The notes beneath the pieces were generated by a model that was not told where the DNA came from, ran no database searches, and saw only the letters and a program-made list of their open reading frames with translations. A stretch of 64,000 bases of DNA from positions 20,515 through 84,514 of the forward strand of contig JBIOHP010000015.1 of assembly GCA_044449065.1 (NCBI GenBank). The letters run 5' to 3'. Position numbers and translations under genes: made by a program. Of the stretch, positions 36,373-46,451 are shown piece after piece; positions within the stretch are counted from its first letter, which is position 1, and each line of letters begins with the position of its first letter. Source of the stretch: JBIOHP01 sp044449065 (GTDB lineage: Bacteria; Bacteroidota; Ignavibacteria; UBA10030; SZUA-254).

Positions 36373-38397
36373 ATGGCAGCAACAACACCTGAAGGCGGAG
36401 TGCGCAAACACATCCCCTTCGTTCCCGTTGACACCGACATGAAGGAATTTTCCTTCACTGCGCTGTTCATCGGTTTAATTATGTGCGTCATTCTTGGCGC
36501 CGCGAACGCCTACCTTGGATTAAAGGCGGGTATGACCATTGCGGCGACCTACCCGGCGGCCGTAATCGGTATGGCGCTCCTCCGTCTTACAAAGGGCTCT
36601 GTCCTTGAAGAAAACTTCGCCCGAACAGTCGGCTCAATCGGGGAATCAGTTGCGGCGGGAGCAATTTTTACCATCCCCGCCTTCTACATCGCGGGAATCT
36701 GGCCTGAATTTGCAACAGTCGGAAATTATCTGGTATCAACGCTTATTATGGTTGCCGGCGGTGTTCTTGGCATCATGTTCGTCGCATTGCTGCGTCGTGT
36801 CATGGTGGAAGACGTCGATCTCCCTTTTCCGGAATCGGTTGCAGCTTCTGAAATCCACAAAGCCGGACGCGCTGGCGGTACGGGCGCGAAGTTCTTATTC
36901 TCTGCCATGGGCTTCGGCGCATTGGTGCAATCGCTCGGACAATTCCAATTTTTTGCAACATCATGGGAAAAATTTATATCCTTTTCAAAAGTTATCATCC
37001 CCTTGAAATCAAGCGGCAATATAAACGCCCAGAGCGGTTTGTTGCTGAGTTCGCCAGGAATCAGCCCGGCATACATCGGAGTCGGCTATATTATTGGACC
37101 GAAACTCGCGTCGTTAAATTTCAGCGGTGGATTGCTTGCATGGGGTTTATTCGTTCCTATTCTAACGTACTTTATAGGACCAACTCTCCTGGCGGCAAAT
37201 CCGAATCCCGATGACGCAACATGGATTGCGATGGCGAATAATGTGTGGCGCTTTATCGTCCGCCCGATAGCAATTGGCGGAATGTTAGTTAGTGCAGGAT
37301 TTACTCTCTTCAGGATGAGAAAGAGCTTGATCGCAGGTATCAAACGCTCCATCGGCGATGTAAAGAAAGCCGCAACGGGCGAGCATGTAAACATTCGCAC
37401 GGAACAAGATATTAATTTCAAATGGATTATGCTTGGCATCGCGCTAACCGCCGTCTTAACATTCTTTATCTATAATCATTTTGCGCAGGATGTTGTTGCA
37501 GCATTAGTTGCTACTGTGGTGATGATTATAGCCGGGTTCTTCTTTGCAGCAGTATCCGGTTACCTTGTTGGTACCATCGGATCGAGCAACAACCCGATAA
37601 GCGGTCTTACGCTTTCTACACTTCTCGTAGCCGCACTCCTCATGGTCGCGCTGGGAATGTCCGGTCAGGCAGGTGTAGCTGCCGTTCTTGGCGTTGCTGC
37701 CGTGGTTTGCGTATCTGCCGCTGTGGCGGGCGAAATGCTTCAAGATTTGAAAGTCGGACACATCCTCGGGGGTACTCCCTGGAAAATGCAAATTGGCGAT
37801 CTCTTCGGCGTTGCGTTAGCTTCGTTGGCGATGTTTGTCCCGCTGGTTGTCTTGCATCAAGGTGATATCAATAGCGGGGGAACGGGGTTCGGCGGAAAAA
37901 ATTTACCGGCGCCCCAGGCAAGTCTAATGGCTCTGCTCTCGCAGGGAATCGTCGGTGGTAATATGGCTTGGCCCCTTATTATCGTTGGAATGATGATGGG
38001 ATTGGGATTTATCCTCATGCAGGTGAGAAGCCCTATGCTAGTGAGCGTTGGTATGTATCTTCCTCTTGAGACAACGTTTGCCATTTTTATAGGCGGAATT
38101 TTTAAAGGCATCGTCGATAAACTGAATGCGAAAAAGCAGCATAACGACGCTCAGAAAGCCCGGGTTGAAAATACCGGCGTGCTTATTGCTTCCGGATTAA
38201 TAGCCGGAGAAGCTTTAATTGGATTACTCTTCGCAGGATTAGCGTTCGCCGATATAAAATTATATCATATTTTTGAGGATCCCTCCTTTATTACAAGTCT
38301 GGTAATCCTCGCAGCAATCGGATGGCTGCTGGTTCAGATCCCGGTCAAGAACGCCGGCAGACCGGATGAACCCGCGCCTCCAACAGCGATAATGTAA
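36373..38397 (+). CDS. OPT-family oligopeptide transporter
   Basis: A 674-residue membrane protein with about 15 hydrophobic segments. The N-terminal part FTALFIGLIMCVILGAANAY and LGLKAGMTIAATYPAAVIGM is diagnostic for the OPT family, as are FTIPAFYIAGIW, FPESVAASEIHKAG and YVGVGYIIGP-like words. Proton-driven uptake of small peptides (or metal chelates) is the known family role. The ATG follows a strong AAGGAG. The PqqD-like gene starts 12 bases downstream; proline dehydrogenase lies upstream, which fits peptide catabolism. Confidence 0.93.
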   Translation: MAATTPEGGVRKHIPFVPVDTDMKEFSFTALFIGLIMCVILGAANAYLGLKAGMTIAATYPAAVIGMALLRLTKGSVLEENFARTVGSIGESVAAGAIFTIPAFYIAGIWPEFATVGNYLVSTLIMVAGGVLGIMFVALLRRVMVEDVDLPFPESVAASEIHKAGRAGGTGAKFLFSAMGFGALVQSLGQFQFFATSWEKFISFSKVIIPLKSSGNINAQSGLLLSSPGISPAYIGVGYIIGPKLASLNFSGGLLAWGLFVPILTYFIGPTLLAANPNPDDATWIAMANNVWRFIVRPIAIGGMLVSAGFTLFRMRKSLIAGIKRSIGDVKKAATGEHVNIRTEQDINFKWIMLGIALTAVLTFFIYNHFAQDVVAALVATVVMIIAGFFFAAVSGYLVGTIGSSNNPISGLTLSTLLVAALLMVALGMSGQAGVAAVLGVAAVVCVSAAVAGEMLQDLKVGHILGGTPWKMQIGDLFGVALASLAMFVPLVVLHQGDINSGGTGFGGKNLPAPQASLMALLSQGIVGGNMAWPLIIVGMMMGLGFILMQVRSPMLVSVGMYLPLETTFAIFIGGIFKGIVDKLNAKKQHNDAQKARVENTGVLIASGLIAGEALIGLLFAGLAFADIKLYHIFEDPSFITSLVILAAIGWLLVQIPVKNAGRPDEPAPPTAIM

Positions 38398-38409
38398 CAG
38401 GAGTAGTAT

Positions 38410-38772
38410 TTGTTCACAAGGGGTTCTAAAGCGGAACACAATACCACTATTAATTTGTTGGAAATAAAACCAACACGAAATTTACAATTTGAAACAAGGG
38501 ACGAGGAGTTGGTTACCCTCCTCGTCCCGAAATTTCAGAATAAGTATTTCGTCAGGTGGGTAACGCCGCTCTTGAAGAAGAAATTTTTCCACGTAAAGCT
38601 CGATGCATACGGCAGTTTCATCTGGAATCAATGCAACGGCAATAAGAGCGTTGAAGAGATCTCCACAATGATGAAGTCTAAATTCGGGGATGATTTTGAC
38701 CCGGCGTACAGCCGGATTCAAAAGTTTATTCAAATGTTTCTCAACGATAAATTTCTCACTATCGGTCAATAA
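38410..38772 (+). CDS. PqqD-like protein (RiPP recognition element fold)
   Basis: A 120-residue soluble protein. From residue 60 on, FHVKLDAYGSFIWNQCNGN followed by KSVEEISTMMKSKFG is the PqqD pattern, a winged-helix fold that binds precursor peptides in peptide-modifying pathways. The start is TTG at 38410, with AGGAG 7 bases upstream. No radical SAM enzyme or precursor peptide is near. The tight link to the OPT transporter suggests a role in peptide binding or in regulating the transporter, but this is inference. Confidence 0.75.
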   Translation: MFTRGSKAEHNTTINLLEIKPTRNLQFETRDEELVTLLVPKFQNKYFVRWVTPLLKKKFFHVKLDAYGSFIWNQCNGNKSVEEISTMMKSKFGDDFDPAYSRIQKFIQMFLNDKFLTIGQ

Positions 38773-39240
38773 ATTTTTATTCTCGATTCCATCTAACTTG
38801 TAGAACGAGATTCATCTCGTTCATATTATTTGCGCACAATTTTTAATAAATAAACGAGATAAATCTCGTTCAACACTTTTCAATATTAAACAATTGTAAC
38901 TTTTTAGATGGCTCCGGATTATTTCGACGCTCCGCGTGGTCACTCAGAGGATGCTGAGCATCCAACTATGGATTCCCACGCGGACAGAGTGTGTGAAAGG
39001 TCATTGCGAGTCCGTTTCCCGCCATCTGTTAACGGGAGGCGGACGTAGCAATCTCCTTATATCAATGCAAATTGCAGAACTTTGAATCTAGTTTAAACGA
39101 TGAATCAGGGTTTTCACAAAGTCTGAGAGCATGGGAACCAGAAATGCAGCCCGCAGGGACGGGATATTAAACTCCGAAAAGATTATTATATTTTTCAATC
39201 AACTGTTTTATAAAATTAGAATTTATAAGGAGATCGTCAC
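38773..39240. repeat. Intergenic repeats between the PqqD-like gene and pepD
   Basis: Two 18-base palindromes, AACGAGATTCATCTCGTT (38804-38821) and AACGAGATAAATCTCGTT (38853-38870). A GACGCTCCGCGTGGTCACT element near 38930-38990. An inverted copy of the GGAGATTGC / GCAATGA element at 39001-39058. Before pepD a TTATATTTTTCAATCAA word at 39186-39202, shared with the promoter at 24.5 kb, probably contains the -10 box. No gene was seen. Confidence 0.65.
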
Positions 39241-40698
39241 ATGGCTAACGCAATCGATGGATTAAAACCACCATTAGTGTGGAAATACTTTGCGGAGATC
39301 GCAAATATTCCCCGCCCTTCCAAACACGAAGAGGCGATGACAAAATATATTTTAGACACGGCAAAAAAATTAGGGCTCCAGGCAAAAGCCGATAAGTTAG
39401 GAACCGTTGTTGTTAAAAAACCCGCATCGAGAGGGTTGGAAAACCTTCCATCCATCGCTCTTCAAGGCCACCTCGATATGGTTTGCGAGAAGAACGCTGA
39501 TAAGACGCATGATTTTATGAAAGACCCTATCGAACTGGTACGAAAAGGCGACCTCATGATGGCAAATGGAACCACGCTTGGCGCTGATAATGGTATCGCT
39601 GTCGCGACAAATCTTGCCATCATGGAAGATAAAACATTGCAACACGGTCCGCTTGAATTCCTTTTTACCATCGACGAAGAGACCGGTTTAACCGGCGCGG
39701 CAAATCTTCAACCCGGGTTCATTCAGAGCAAAACGCTTATGAATCTTGATTCCGAAGAAGAAGGCGCGTTATATGTCGGATGCTCCGGCGGCAGAGACAC
39801 TCTTGCAACATGGAAAGTCGCATTTGAAAATGTACCCGCAAATCATGCCGCCGTTGAAATCAGCGTAAAGGGATTACGCGGAGGACACTCGGGACTAGAG
39901 ATTGATAAAGGACGGGGCAATGCGATTAAGATAATGAACCGTGTTTTGATGGGACTCTCGACCATCGGCGCGCGCCTTTCAAAAATTGAAGGCGGCAACA
40001 AACGGAACGCCATTCCCCGCGAAACAACAGCTCAGGCATTTGTGCCTAAAAAGAATCTTGATTCAGCGAAAGATATTGTCGCTCAATATAATACAATGAT
40101 CAAGGCGGAATTTGCTACCGTCGAAAAAGATTTAATCATTACTCTCAAAGAAATATCCGGAACTAAGAAAGGAAAAGTGATTAAGAAGGCGCAGCAGAAA
40201 AATTTCTTTACTACTATTTCCGCGCTTCCTCATGGTGTGCTCAAGATGAGCGCCGATATTACCTGGCTTGTTGAGACGTCCACCAATGTTGCGGTTATCA
40301 ATACCACCAACAAAGCCATCACACTTGCAACCAGCCAGCGCAGTTCTGTCGCCTCAGAATTAGAAGAAGCGGTGCAAACGGTTGCAGCAATTCTGGAACT
40401 CGGCGGGGCCGATGTTGAAAGCACGGATGGATATCCGGGATGGAAACCAGATCTCAATTCACACATCCTGAAAGTTGCTAAAAATTCCTACAAGCGGTTG
40501 TATGGCAAGGAACCGGAAGTAAAGGCAATTCACGCCGGTTTGGAATGCGGTATCATCGGTGAGCGTTATCCGGGAATGGACATGGTCTCATTTGGTCCGA
40601 CGATGGAAGGCGTCCACTCACCCGATGAGAAACTCTTTATCCCCACGGTGGATAAATTTTATACGTTTCTGCTGGAGATATTGAAGTCGTATAATTAA
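39241..40698 (+). CDS. pepD: Aminoacyl-histidine dipeptidase (M20 family)
   Basis: A 485-residue cytosolic dipeptidase of broad specificity with two zinc ions. Motifs: YFAEIANIPRPSKHEEAM at the start, the metal ligands in IALQGHLDMVCEK and LGADNGIAVA, the catalytic FTIDEETGLTGA, and MNLDSEEEGALYVGCSGG. Near the C-terminus IHAGLECGIIGERYPGMD and FGPTMEGVHSPDEK give further ligands. A strong AAGGAG precedes the ATG. It would split dipeptides taken up by the OPT transporter upstream. Confidence 0.95.
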   Translation: MANAIDGLKPPLVWKYFAEIANIPRPSKHEEAMTKYILDTAKKLGLQAKADKLGTVVVKKPASRGLENLPSIALQGHLDMVCEKNADKTHDFMKDPIELVRKGDLMMANGTTLGADNGIAVATNLAIMEDKTLQHGPLEFLFTIDEETGLTGAANLQPGFIQSKTLMNLDSEEEGALYVGCSGGRDTLATWKVAFENVPANHAAVEISVKGLRGGHSGLEIDKGRGNAIKIMNRVLMGLSTIGARLSKIEGGNKRNAIPRETTAQAFVPKKNLDSAKDIVAQYNTMIKAEFATVEKDLIITLKEISGTKKGKVIKKAQQKNFFTTISALPHGVLKMSADITWLVETSTNVAVINTTNKAITLATSQRSSVASELEEAVQTVAAILELGGADVESTDGYPGWKPDLNSHILKVAKNSYKRLYGKEPEVKAIHAGLECGIIGERYPGMDMVSFGPTMEGVHSPDEKLFIPTVDKFYTFLLEILKSYN

Positions 40699-40823
40699 AG
40701 GCAAGCTCGGAAAATGGGTTAAGAAGTTGTATTGCAATATCGTATGCAGCTTCTCACCGCCTGAGAATTAATGACGCCCGGAATATTTTCCTCGAATATA
40801 ATAACCGGGAAACATTGTTTGAG

Positions 40824-40946
40824 TCCCGTCCCGTCATAAGAGCATTGACGGAACGGGATGAGTTTGGACCACCCCTAAATCCCCTCCTTCAAAAAAGGAG
40901 GGGAAACGCCGAAGGCGAGGGGTGGTATTCAGTCATTAATTCTCCA
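40824..40946. repeat. Composite nested palindrome, copy 2
   Basis: Same order of parts as the copy at 16611-16729: GTCCCGTCAT / TTGACGGAAC, ACCACCCCT, CCCCTCCTT / AAGGAGGGG, AGGGGTGGT and CATTAATTCT. Like copy 1 it is followed by a T/C-rich and A/G-rich inverted pair, CCTTTCTTTCC / GGAAAG-like. The rest of the gap from 40699 to 41134 has no gene. Confidence 0.8.
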
Positions 40947-41004
40947 GCGAAAGTTTTCTTTCGTCCTTTCTTTCCGAAAAGAAAGGACAAGGCATAACTA
41001 AAAT

Positions 41005-41044
41005 AAAAACGGCGTTGTGACTTCCCTGCACAACGCCGTTTTTA
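41005..41044. terminator. Bidirectional intrinsic terminator between pepD and the T9SS protein
   Basis: Perfect 14-base arms AAAACGGCGTTGTG (41006-41019) and CACAACGCCGTTTT (41029-41042) with a 9-base loop. An A run on the left and a T run on the right allow it to work for both convergent genes. Confidence 0.9.
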
Positions 41045-41134
41045 ATCTTCCCCTCTCTCTATCCACTAATCCATACTAGCGGGGAACCTACAATCTATTT
41101 GTATTTACGGAGAGTGTTTCAAATGGTTGCACGA

Positions 41135-44100
41135 TTACTTCATCAATAATAATTTCTTTACATCAGTAAAGCTTCCGGCGTTGATACGATAAAAATACAC
41201 GCCGCTTGACAACGCTTCGCCATGCAGAGTGACGTTGTGATAGCCAGCTTGCTCCTGTCCATCCACCAATAACGCCACTCGCTCGCCAAGCGTGTTATAT
41301 ACCGATAATGTAACGTGCGCGCTTTGCGGCAAGGCATAACTTATTGTTGTTACGGGGTTGAAGGGGTTAGGGTAATTATGGGACAGAGAAAATATTTTCG
41401 GAATATTGGATGTTGTACTTCCATTATCCGAAGCCGACGGTGGCGGTGGAGGCGTTTCGCTTGTTAGTTTAAATTGGATCCTGTTAGCGAGCATCCCGCT
41501 CCCCGAGGACATTATCAGCTCGCCGACACCACTCATTTTTATCCAATAACCCTTCCCCGGTCTTATAGAATCTAGAATGGTAGCATATCCCGTTGATTGA
41601 TATCCAAACACCTGTGAACTCATTAGGCCAGGAGGAATACTTGTAAGAGAGCTTACCGCGACGGAATTTGTTATAGAACCAATCAAATTCCATCCTAGAA
41701 CAACTGATATTGTTTTCGCTGTGATGGGATATCCGAAAATTTGGACGGGTTCAGGACTTTTGAACTTTAGCCAATAACCTACACCATTTTTTAAGGAATC
41801 TGCAGAGAAGTAGCCATTGTGGTAGTAAAATGCTGATGAGATTGCATTCGGATACAGAGATGTCCGTGATGCATCGCTCACCTCTAACGGAACTGATACC
41901 AAATTCCATTTCGCCGGGTAAATCCCTGACCATGATATTGGATATCCTCGCCAAACTCCTTCATGATAAAGAGTTTGGATTTCTGAATCGGAAAGAACAC
42001 GGTTATAAATTCGTATGTCATCGATAGTACCGTTGAAATTACTCGGATTTCCGGGATAATGTACTCCAAGATAAACGTTCCCTGAACCAGCATAATTTGA
42101 ACTTGAGATATCTGAACCCACAAGAATTCCGTCACGATAAACTTTCCTTGCATTTGAATTCGCATCATAGATGCAGACCCAATTGTGAATTAACGTGTCT
42201 GAATATTGAGGAGCTATGTCTAAATCGTTGTTATAAAATCCAAATGTGAATCGATATTGCGACACTGCGCTACGAAAGCCCAAATGCAGTGCATGGTTCG
42301 TAGTGGGCGTTCCATCGACCTGACCTATTATAATTGCGTAATGATCCAGCATCGTATCATGCTTTGCCCAAACGTCGACTGTAAATGATGAATTGGAAAT
42401 ATTGATTCGATTACCCACGCTAATGGAGTCATCGACCCCGTCGAAATGATAGGAACGATTTGAATTTCCAAATCGATCTGTCGTAAGTATCGCACCATAG
42501 ACCGTTCCATTATTTCCATTCCCACTCTCGTCATTTGCATTGCCGTTGAAGGGATAGTAGGCGAGAAGCCCGTGATCCAAACCAGTCCATCCTCCTTCAT
42601 GATAAAGAGCTTGAATCTCGGAATCGGAAAGAGCGCGGTTGTAGATGCGGACATCATCAATTTTTCCTTTAAAAAAACCACCATAACCTCCCCCAGCCAT
42701 CCACGAATTGCCGATGCAGATATTCGAAGTGTTAGTCTGGTCATAAGAGGTAAGTTGTGATACCTTTGGCAAAGCATCGACATAAAGGATTTCGGTCGTT
42801 TCATCGTACGTAGCTACAAGAAAATGCCAGTTGCTATCCGCATAAGAGTCTGCTGTGCGTATTCCATTTGCTCCGCCACCATCAAGAAAGAACCCGGCAT
42901 TATTTTCGAGGATATCAATAGCATATCCGGTACCAACAGTATAAATATGTTTGGAGACAATTACTCCATTGACGTTATAATCTGTGAAATACACCCAAGC
43001 CGCAAGGGTAAAACCACCAGGTTTAAAGTTTAGATTACTACTATTTAAGATTTCTATGAAGTCACTGCTTCCGTTAAAGCTATATGCTTTGTTGCTGTTA
43101 CCAAACCTATCATTTGTTAAAGCGGCACCATTGACTGTTCCATCATACCCATTTCCGCTCTCGTCACTTGCATTACCGTCGAAGGGATAGTAGGCAATAA
43201 GCCCATCAAGTAAAGCATTGCTCTTAAACACTACCCGGATGGTGTGATTCGCTTCCACATTAAGAAAGGTATATTGGGTATCCGGTGTAATCGCCGTTCC
43301 ATCGACTATGAGACTATCCAGATGAAATCCAGAATTGGATGTGATACTAAAATGAGCATTAAGTCCGTAATTAACGCTCACATTACCAGTCGGAGAAATT
43401 GTTCCATTTGCACCTGTTATAGCTGTAACCACATAGTTGTTTATGGCAAACGCAGCATAGATTGTGTGGTTTCCCTGCGCATTACTGAATGTGTATTGGG
43501 TATCTGGTGAGACCGGCGTTCCATCAACAATGAGACTATCGACATGATATCCAATATCCGGCATAATACTAACGTGCAACGTATCACCAATATTTAGAAT
43601 AGTCGCACCCGAAGGGACAGTTATTCCATTCAAACCCGACGATGCCACGATCGTGCACGTGCTGTTGATTGGCGTATTCAACTTATAAACATTGAACGAA
43701 GTTGATACGCCTAACGCAGCATAAACCGTTGTTTGATTCCGAGGATTTATCGCCAGGTCGGTTACGTGCAAATTTGCTAATCCGGAGTTGCTCTGTTTCC
43801 ATGAATTGCCATCATCATTTGTGTACCATACTCCAGTCAGGTAATCTCCAACGAATACCTGATTTGAGGAATTCGAGGTGATGGGGATTTCCAACTCATT
43901 AAAATTTACGTCACTTTTAACCAAGGCGAAACTATTGCCACCATTTTTTGAGCAGTATATATTGTTGTGATCTGTACCTAACCAGATATTCCCGTTACTC
44001 GCAGCCCAAATGCCTATCACTATTCCATCAAAATGTCCGACAACACTCCATGAATCAAATGGGAAAGAAGTTGATTTCAACAACACACCACTTCCATCAT

Positions 44101-44797
44101 ATCCGCCTGCCAGAAATCCAGTTCCATAGCTTCCAAAACAATATATATTTGTTCCGTTGTACACTTGCGACCAACTGTCACCGTCATTGGTGGAACGATA
44201 TATCCCATTACCGGAATTCCTGCAACTGGCAAGCACAGTGCCATTATTATAGATGATACCCCTAACATCTAAACCTTGGCATGCAACCAATTGCCATCCG
44301 AAGGTATTTGTCTTTCTGAATATTCCGTTATTGTTAAAGTTGATGTCTCTTATAACACAATACTTTGTTCCTAATGTTGATTGGTCTTGTGCTATTGCAT
44401 ATACACTCCCTGGTGGATGAGGACCCAAATTCAGCCAAGTATTTCCGGTATCAATAGACGTGAAGATATTATATTGACTTGATCCACCTCCAACGGTTAT
44501 ATTGCCCCAGTAGTAGTCTTTTGCCAGACATAAAGCTGTAACCCCTTGATAATTTGGAAATTGTCCCGATAATGTCCAAGAAATTTGCGACGTAACCGGA
44601 GATGTATAGAAAATGAACATCAGAGCCATTAAAGCACAACAAGTGATGTATTTTCTCTTGCGTGATGGAGGGTTCTCATTGATGTCTTGCCGTAAATGAC
44701 CTTGGGGATTACTATTTAGAAATTTGTTTTTTTGAACGCACATCCCCCTCGCTACAAGAAGAAAAATTGCCGTTGGATTCATATGTAGTTTCTCCAT
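41135..44797 (-). CDS. T9SS-secreted surface protein with BNR-like, InlB-like and two LamG domains
   Basis: A 1220-residue exported protein. A signal segment lies near residues 48-70 (YITCCALMALMFIFYTSPV); the long stretch before it suggests that the true start is downstream of 44797. About 75-375 is a beta-propeller-like part with repeated SxDxGxxW words (TSIDTGNTW, STNDGDSW, TNDDGNSW). Two divergent InlB-type repeats follow (HVDSLIVDGTPVSPDTQYTF and its twin). Then come two LamG/concanavalin-like domains, each starting LLAYYPFNGNANDESGNG-like and ending VRIYNRALSDSEIQALYHEG. The last 80 residues are the type A T9SS sorting domain with SHNYPNPFNPVTTISYALP and GVYFYRINAG. Probably an adhesin or carbohydrate binder on the cell surface. 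Confidence 0.9.
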   Translation of the reverse strand: MEKLHMNPTAIFLLVARGMCVQKNKFLNSNPQGHLRQDINENPPSRKRKYITCCALMALMFIFYTSPVTSQISWTLSGQFPNYQGVTALCLAKDYYWGNITVGGGSSQYNIFTSIDTGNTWLNLGPHPPGSVYAIAQDQSTLGTKYCVIRDINFNNNGIFRKTNTFGWQLVACQGLDVRGIIYNNGTVLASCRNSGNGIYRSTNDGDSWSQVYNGTNIYCFGSYGTGFLAGGYDGSGVLLKSTSFPFDSWSVVGHFDGIVIGIWAASNGNIWLGTDHNNIYCSKNGGNSFALVKSDVNFNELEIPITSNSSNQVFVGDYLTGVWYTNDDGNSWKQSNSGLANLHVTDLAINPRNQTTVYAALGVSTSFNVYKLNTPINSTCTIVASSGLNGITVPSGATILNIGDTLHVSIMPDIGYHVDSLIVDGTPVSPDTQYTFSNAQGNHTIYAAFAINNYVVTAITGANGTISPTGNVSVNYGLNAHFSITSNSGFHLDSLIVDGTAITPDTQYTFLNVEANHTIRVVFKSNALLDGLIAYYPFDGNASDESGNGYDGTVNGAALTNDRFGNSNKAYSFNGSSDFIEILNSSNLNFKPGGFTLAAWVYFTDYNVNGVIVSKHIYTVGTGYAIDILENNAGFFLDGGGANGIRTADSYADSNWHFLVATYDETTEILYVDALPKVSQLTSYDQTNTSNICIGNSWMAGGGYGGFFKGKIDDVRIYNRALSDSEIQALYHEGGWTGLDHGLLAYYPFNGNANDESGNGNNGTVYGAILTTDRFGNSNRSYHFDGVDDSISVGNRINISNSSFTVDVWAKHDTMLDHYAIIIGQVDGTPTTNHALHLGFRSAVSQYRFTFGFYNNDLDIAPQYSDTLIHNWVCIYDANSNARKVYRDGILVGSDISSSNYAGSGNVYLGVHYPGNPSNFNGTIDDIRIYNRVLSDSEIQTLYHEGVWRGYPISWSGIYPAKWNLVSVPLEVSDASRTSLYPNAISSAFYYHNGYFSADSLKNGVGYWLKFKSPEPVQIFGYPITAKTISVVLGWNLIGSITNSVAVSSLTSIPPGLMSSQVFGYQSTGYATILDSIRPGKGYWIKMSGVGELIMSSGSGMLANRIQFKLTSETPPPPPSASDNGSTTSNIPKIFSLSHNYPNPFNPVTTISYALPQSAHVTLSVYNTLGERVALLVDGQEQAGYHNVTLHGEALSSGVYFYRINAGSFTDVKKLLLMK

Positions 44798-44984
44798 GAA
44801 TCGATTAAGAAAATCACGAAATTAATGATCTTAAATTCATCCTTAGTTCTTCTGAAATGAATTTAGATATTATACATATAGACTTAATTCCCCCTTTTCC
44901 TTTCCATTCCAGAAAACGCCTATTAATAAAAAAAACGATATTCCCATTTGTCAAGAAGTTCGGTTTAAACGAATCAATAAATAG

Positions 44985-46442
44985 TTATGGAAGGGGTGGC
45001 ACTTGCCTATAATTTTTATTCATCGTCGGTGTGCTCACAAACTTCACTCCATCCCAATACTGCACTCCCTTTTGTAGATGATCATAATACGTCGGGTAGA
45101 GCGCTTGGGAGAGCTTTCCCTCTTTCTCCATCTTTTGATGGAAGACTACAAATTGATCCGACCCTTCAACCGAAATACACCTCATACGGGGATCAAAATT
45201 GAACAATACGGTATTCGATTCACGTCCTATCCATTCGGAAACACGAACTTCCATGGAATTTGACCTGCAAAATATATCGGTAACGGCATTTCTTTTATTC
45301 GTAGCAAGAAGTTGAACGTCATTCCGCGGCAAAAGGAGGTAGTATTTTTCATTCCCCGGAGGTACATTTGCCGGAGTATACGAAGCAGGTGCGGGTCCGT
45401 GTCCGGAGATGTTCGCCGGCTCAAGAACAATAACCGACGCCAGATTATAGCCGTTATTTTCCCCGCCGAGAATTATTTCTTCATTTCCGTCACTAACATT
45501 CTTGCTCACAGTTAATTGACTTATGACCCCGCTATGCCAGTAATCGGAAATGAAATGGCCATCGGACGCATTTAACCTGACGACGTCACTTTCATAATCG
45601 GATTGATGGACGGCAACGGCATAAACTTCAACAGAACTATTTCGCCCTAATTTCATTGTCAACAATCTTCGGAATACGTAGTCATCGGGAACGGAATCCT
45701 TCCCAAATACCATCGTCCTGTGAAATTCGTATATCCATCGTTCCCTGCCGTCCGGATTGTAACATACAATGCTGTTTTCTCGAGGTAAATCACCTGCCAT
45801 CCCAAAAATTGCCAGAACTTCATTTTTACCGTCGCCATCCACATCGCAAGTTGCCAGATATTGATCCTTTTGTGGAGCGGATGGATTTTTTTGTATTGTT
45901 TCAATATCATACCCTGGCCCTATATGTTTCCTCCACAACTCTCCGCCATCCTTGTTATATGCAATCAAAAACTCCTCTTTTGCGCGAGCATACGCTATGT
46001 TGGTATCTTTAACCGGCTTAATCATAAAGAGCAACCCCGCAAGAACTGCTGCCAAACCAAAAGTGGCAACGGTTGTGCGAACAGGGTTATGCCGTATGTA
46101 TCGAAATATTCTTTGCGGCAGTGGTCGTTTGTACGGTTCTATAACCTCTGCAAAACCCTCGATCAAGCTGTCGGTTTTCTCTTTCAATTCCCTTGTCCTG
46201 CCCGGAAGAAACAGCCGCCTTTTGGCTGTTAATCTTTCAAAGAACTCTTTTTCCTTCTCCGTCGGCTGGGATTGATAATTTTGGTCAACACCACTCAGGA
46301 AAGCAGTTTGTTTATCCAAATGCTCGGCACAGAGAGCGCATTCCTTTCGGTGCATTTCTAAATAGTTCTTCTCTTCCGGTGTTAATGATTCCGGAGAGAG
46401 TAAATATTGTTCAATAATATTTTCTGTCAGGTGAGTAGTCAT
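44985..46442 (-). CDS. Zinc-finger anti-sigma-like membrane protein with FG-GAP-like outer domain
   Basis: A 485-residue protein. The N-terminus has an anti-sigma zinc-binding motif His31-x3-Cys35-x2-Cys38 (HRKECALC). A membrane segment lies near 125-142 (TTVATFGLAAVLAGLLFM). The large part beyond it would face the periplasm. It contains a calcium-binding-like DVDGDGKNEVLAIFG and a similar SDGNEEIILGGENNG, as in FG-GAP/VCBS beta-propellers. The sigma-like gene lies upstream on the same strand, the usual order for a sigma/anti-sigma pair. Between them lie a repeat and a decayed copy of this gene's own first 25 codons. Confidence 0.75.
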   Translation of the reverse strand: MTTHLTENIIEQYLLSPESLTPEEKNYLEMHRKECALCAEHLDKQTAFLSGVDQNYQSQPTEKEKEFFERLTAKRRLFLPGRTRELKEKTDSLIEGFAEVIEPYKRPLPQRIFRYIRHNPVRTTVATFGLAAVLAGLLFMIKPVKDTNIAYARAKEEFLIAYNKDGGELWRKHIGPGYDIETIQKNPSAPQKDQYLATCDVDGDGKNEVLAIFGMAGDLPRENSIVCYNPDGRERWIYEFHRTMVFGKDSVPDDYVFRRLLTMKLGRNSSVEVYAVAVHQSDYESDVVRLNASDGHFISDYWHSGVISQLTVSKNVSDGNEEIILGGENNGYNLASVIVLEPANISGHGPAPASYTPANVPPGNEKYYLLLPRNDVQLLATNKRNAVTDIFCRSNSMEVRVSEWIGRESNTVLFNFDPRMRCISVEGSDQFVVFHQKMEKEGKLSQALYPTYYDHLQKGVQYWDGVKFVSTPTMNKNYRQVPPLP

Positions 46443-46451
46443 TGTTTATCC

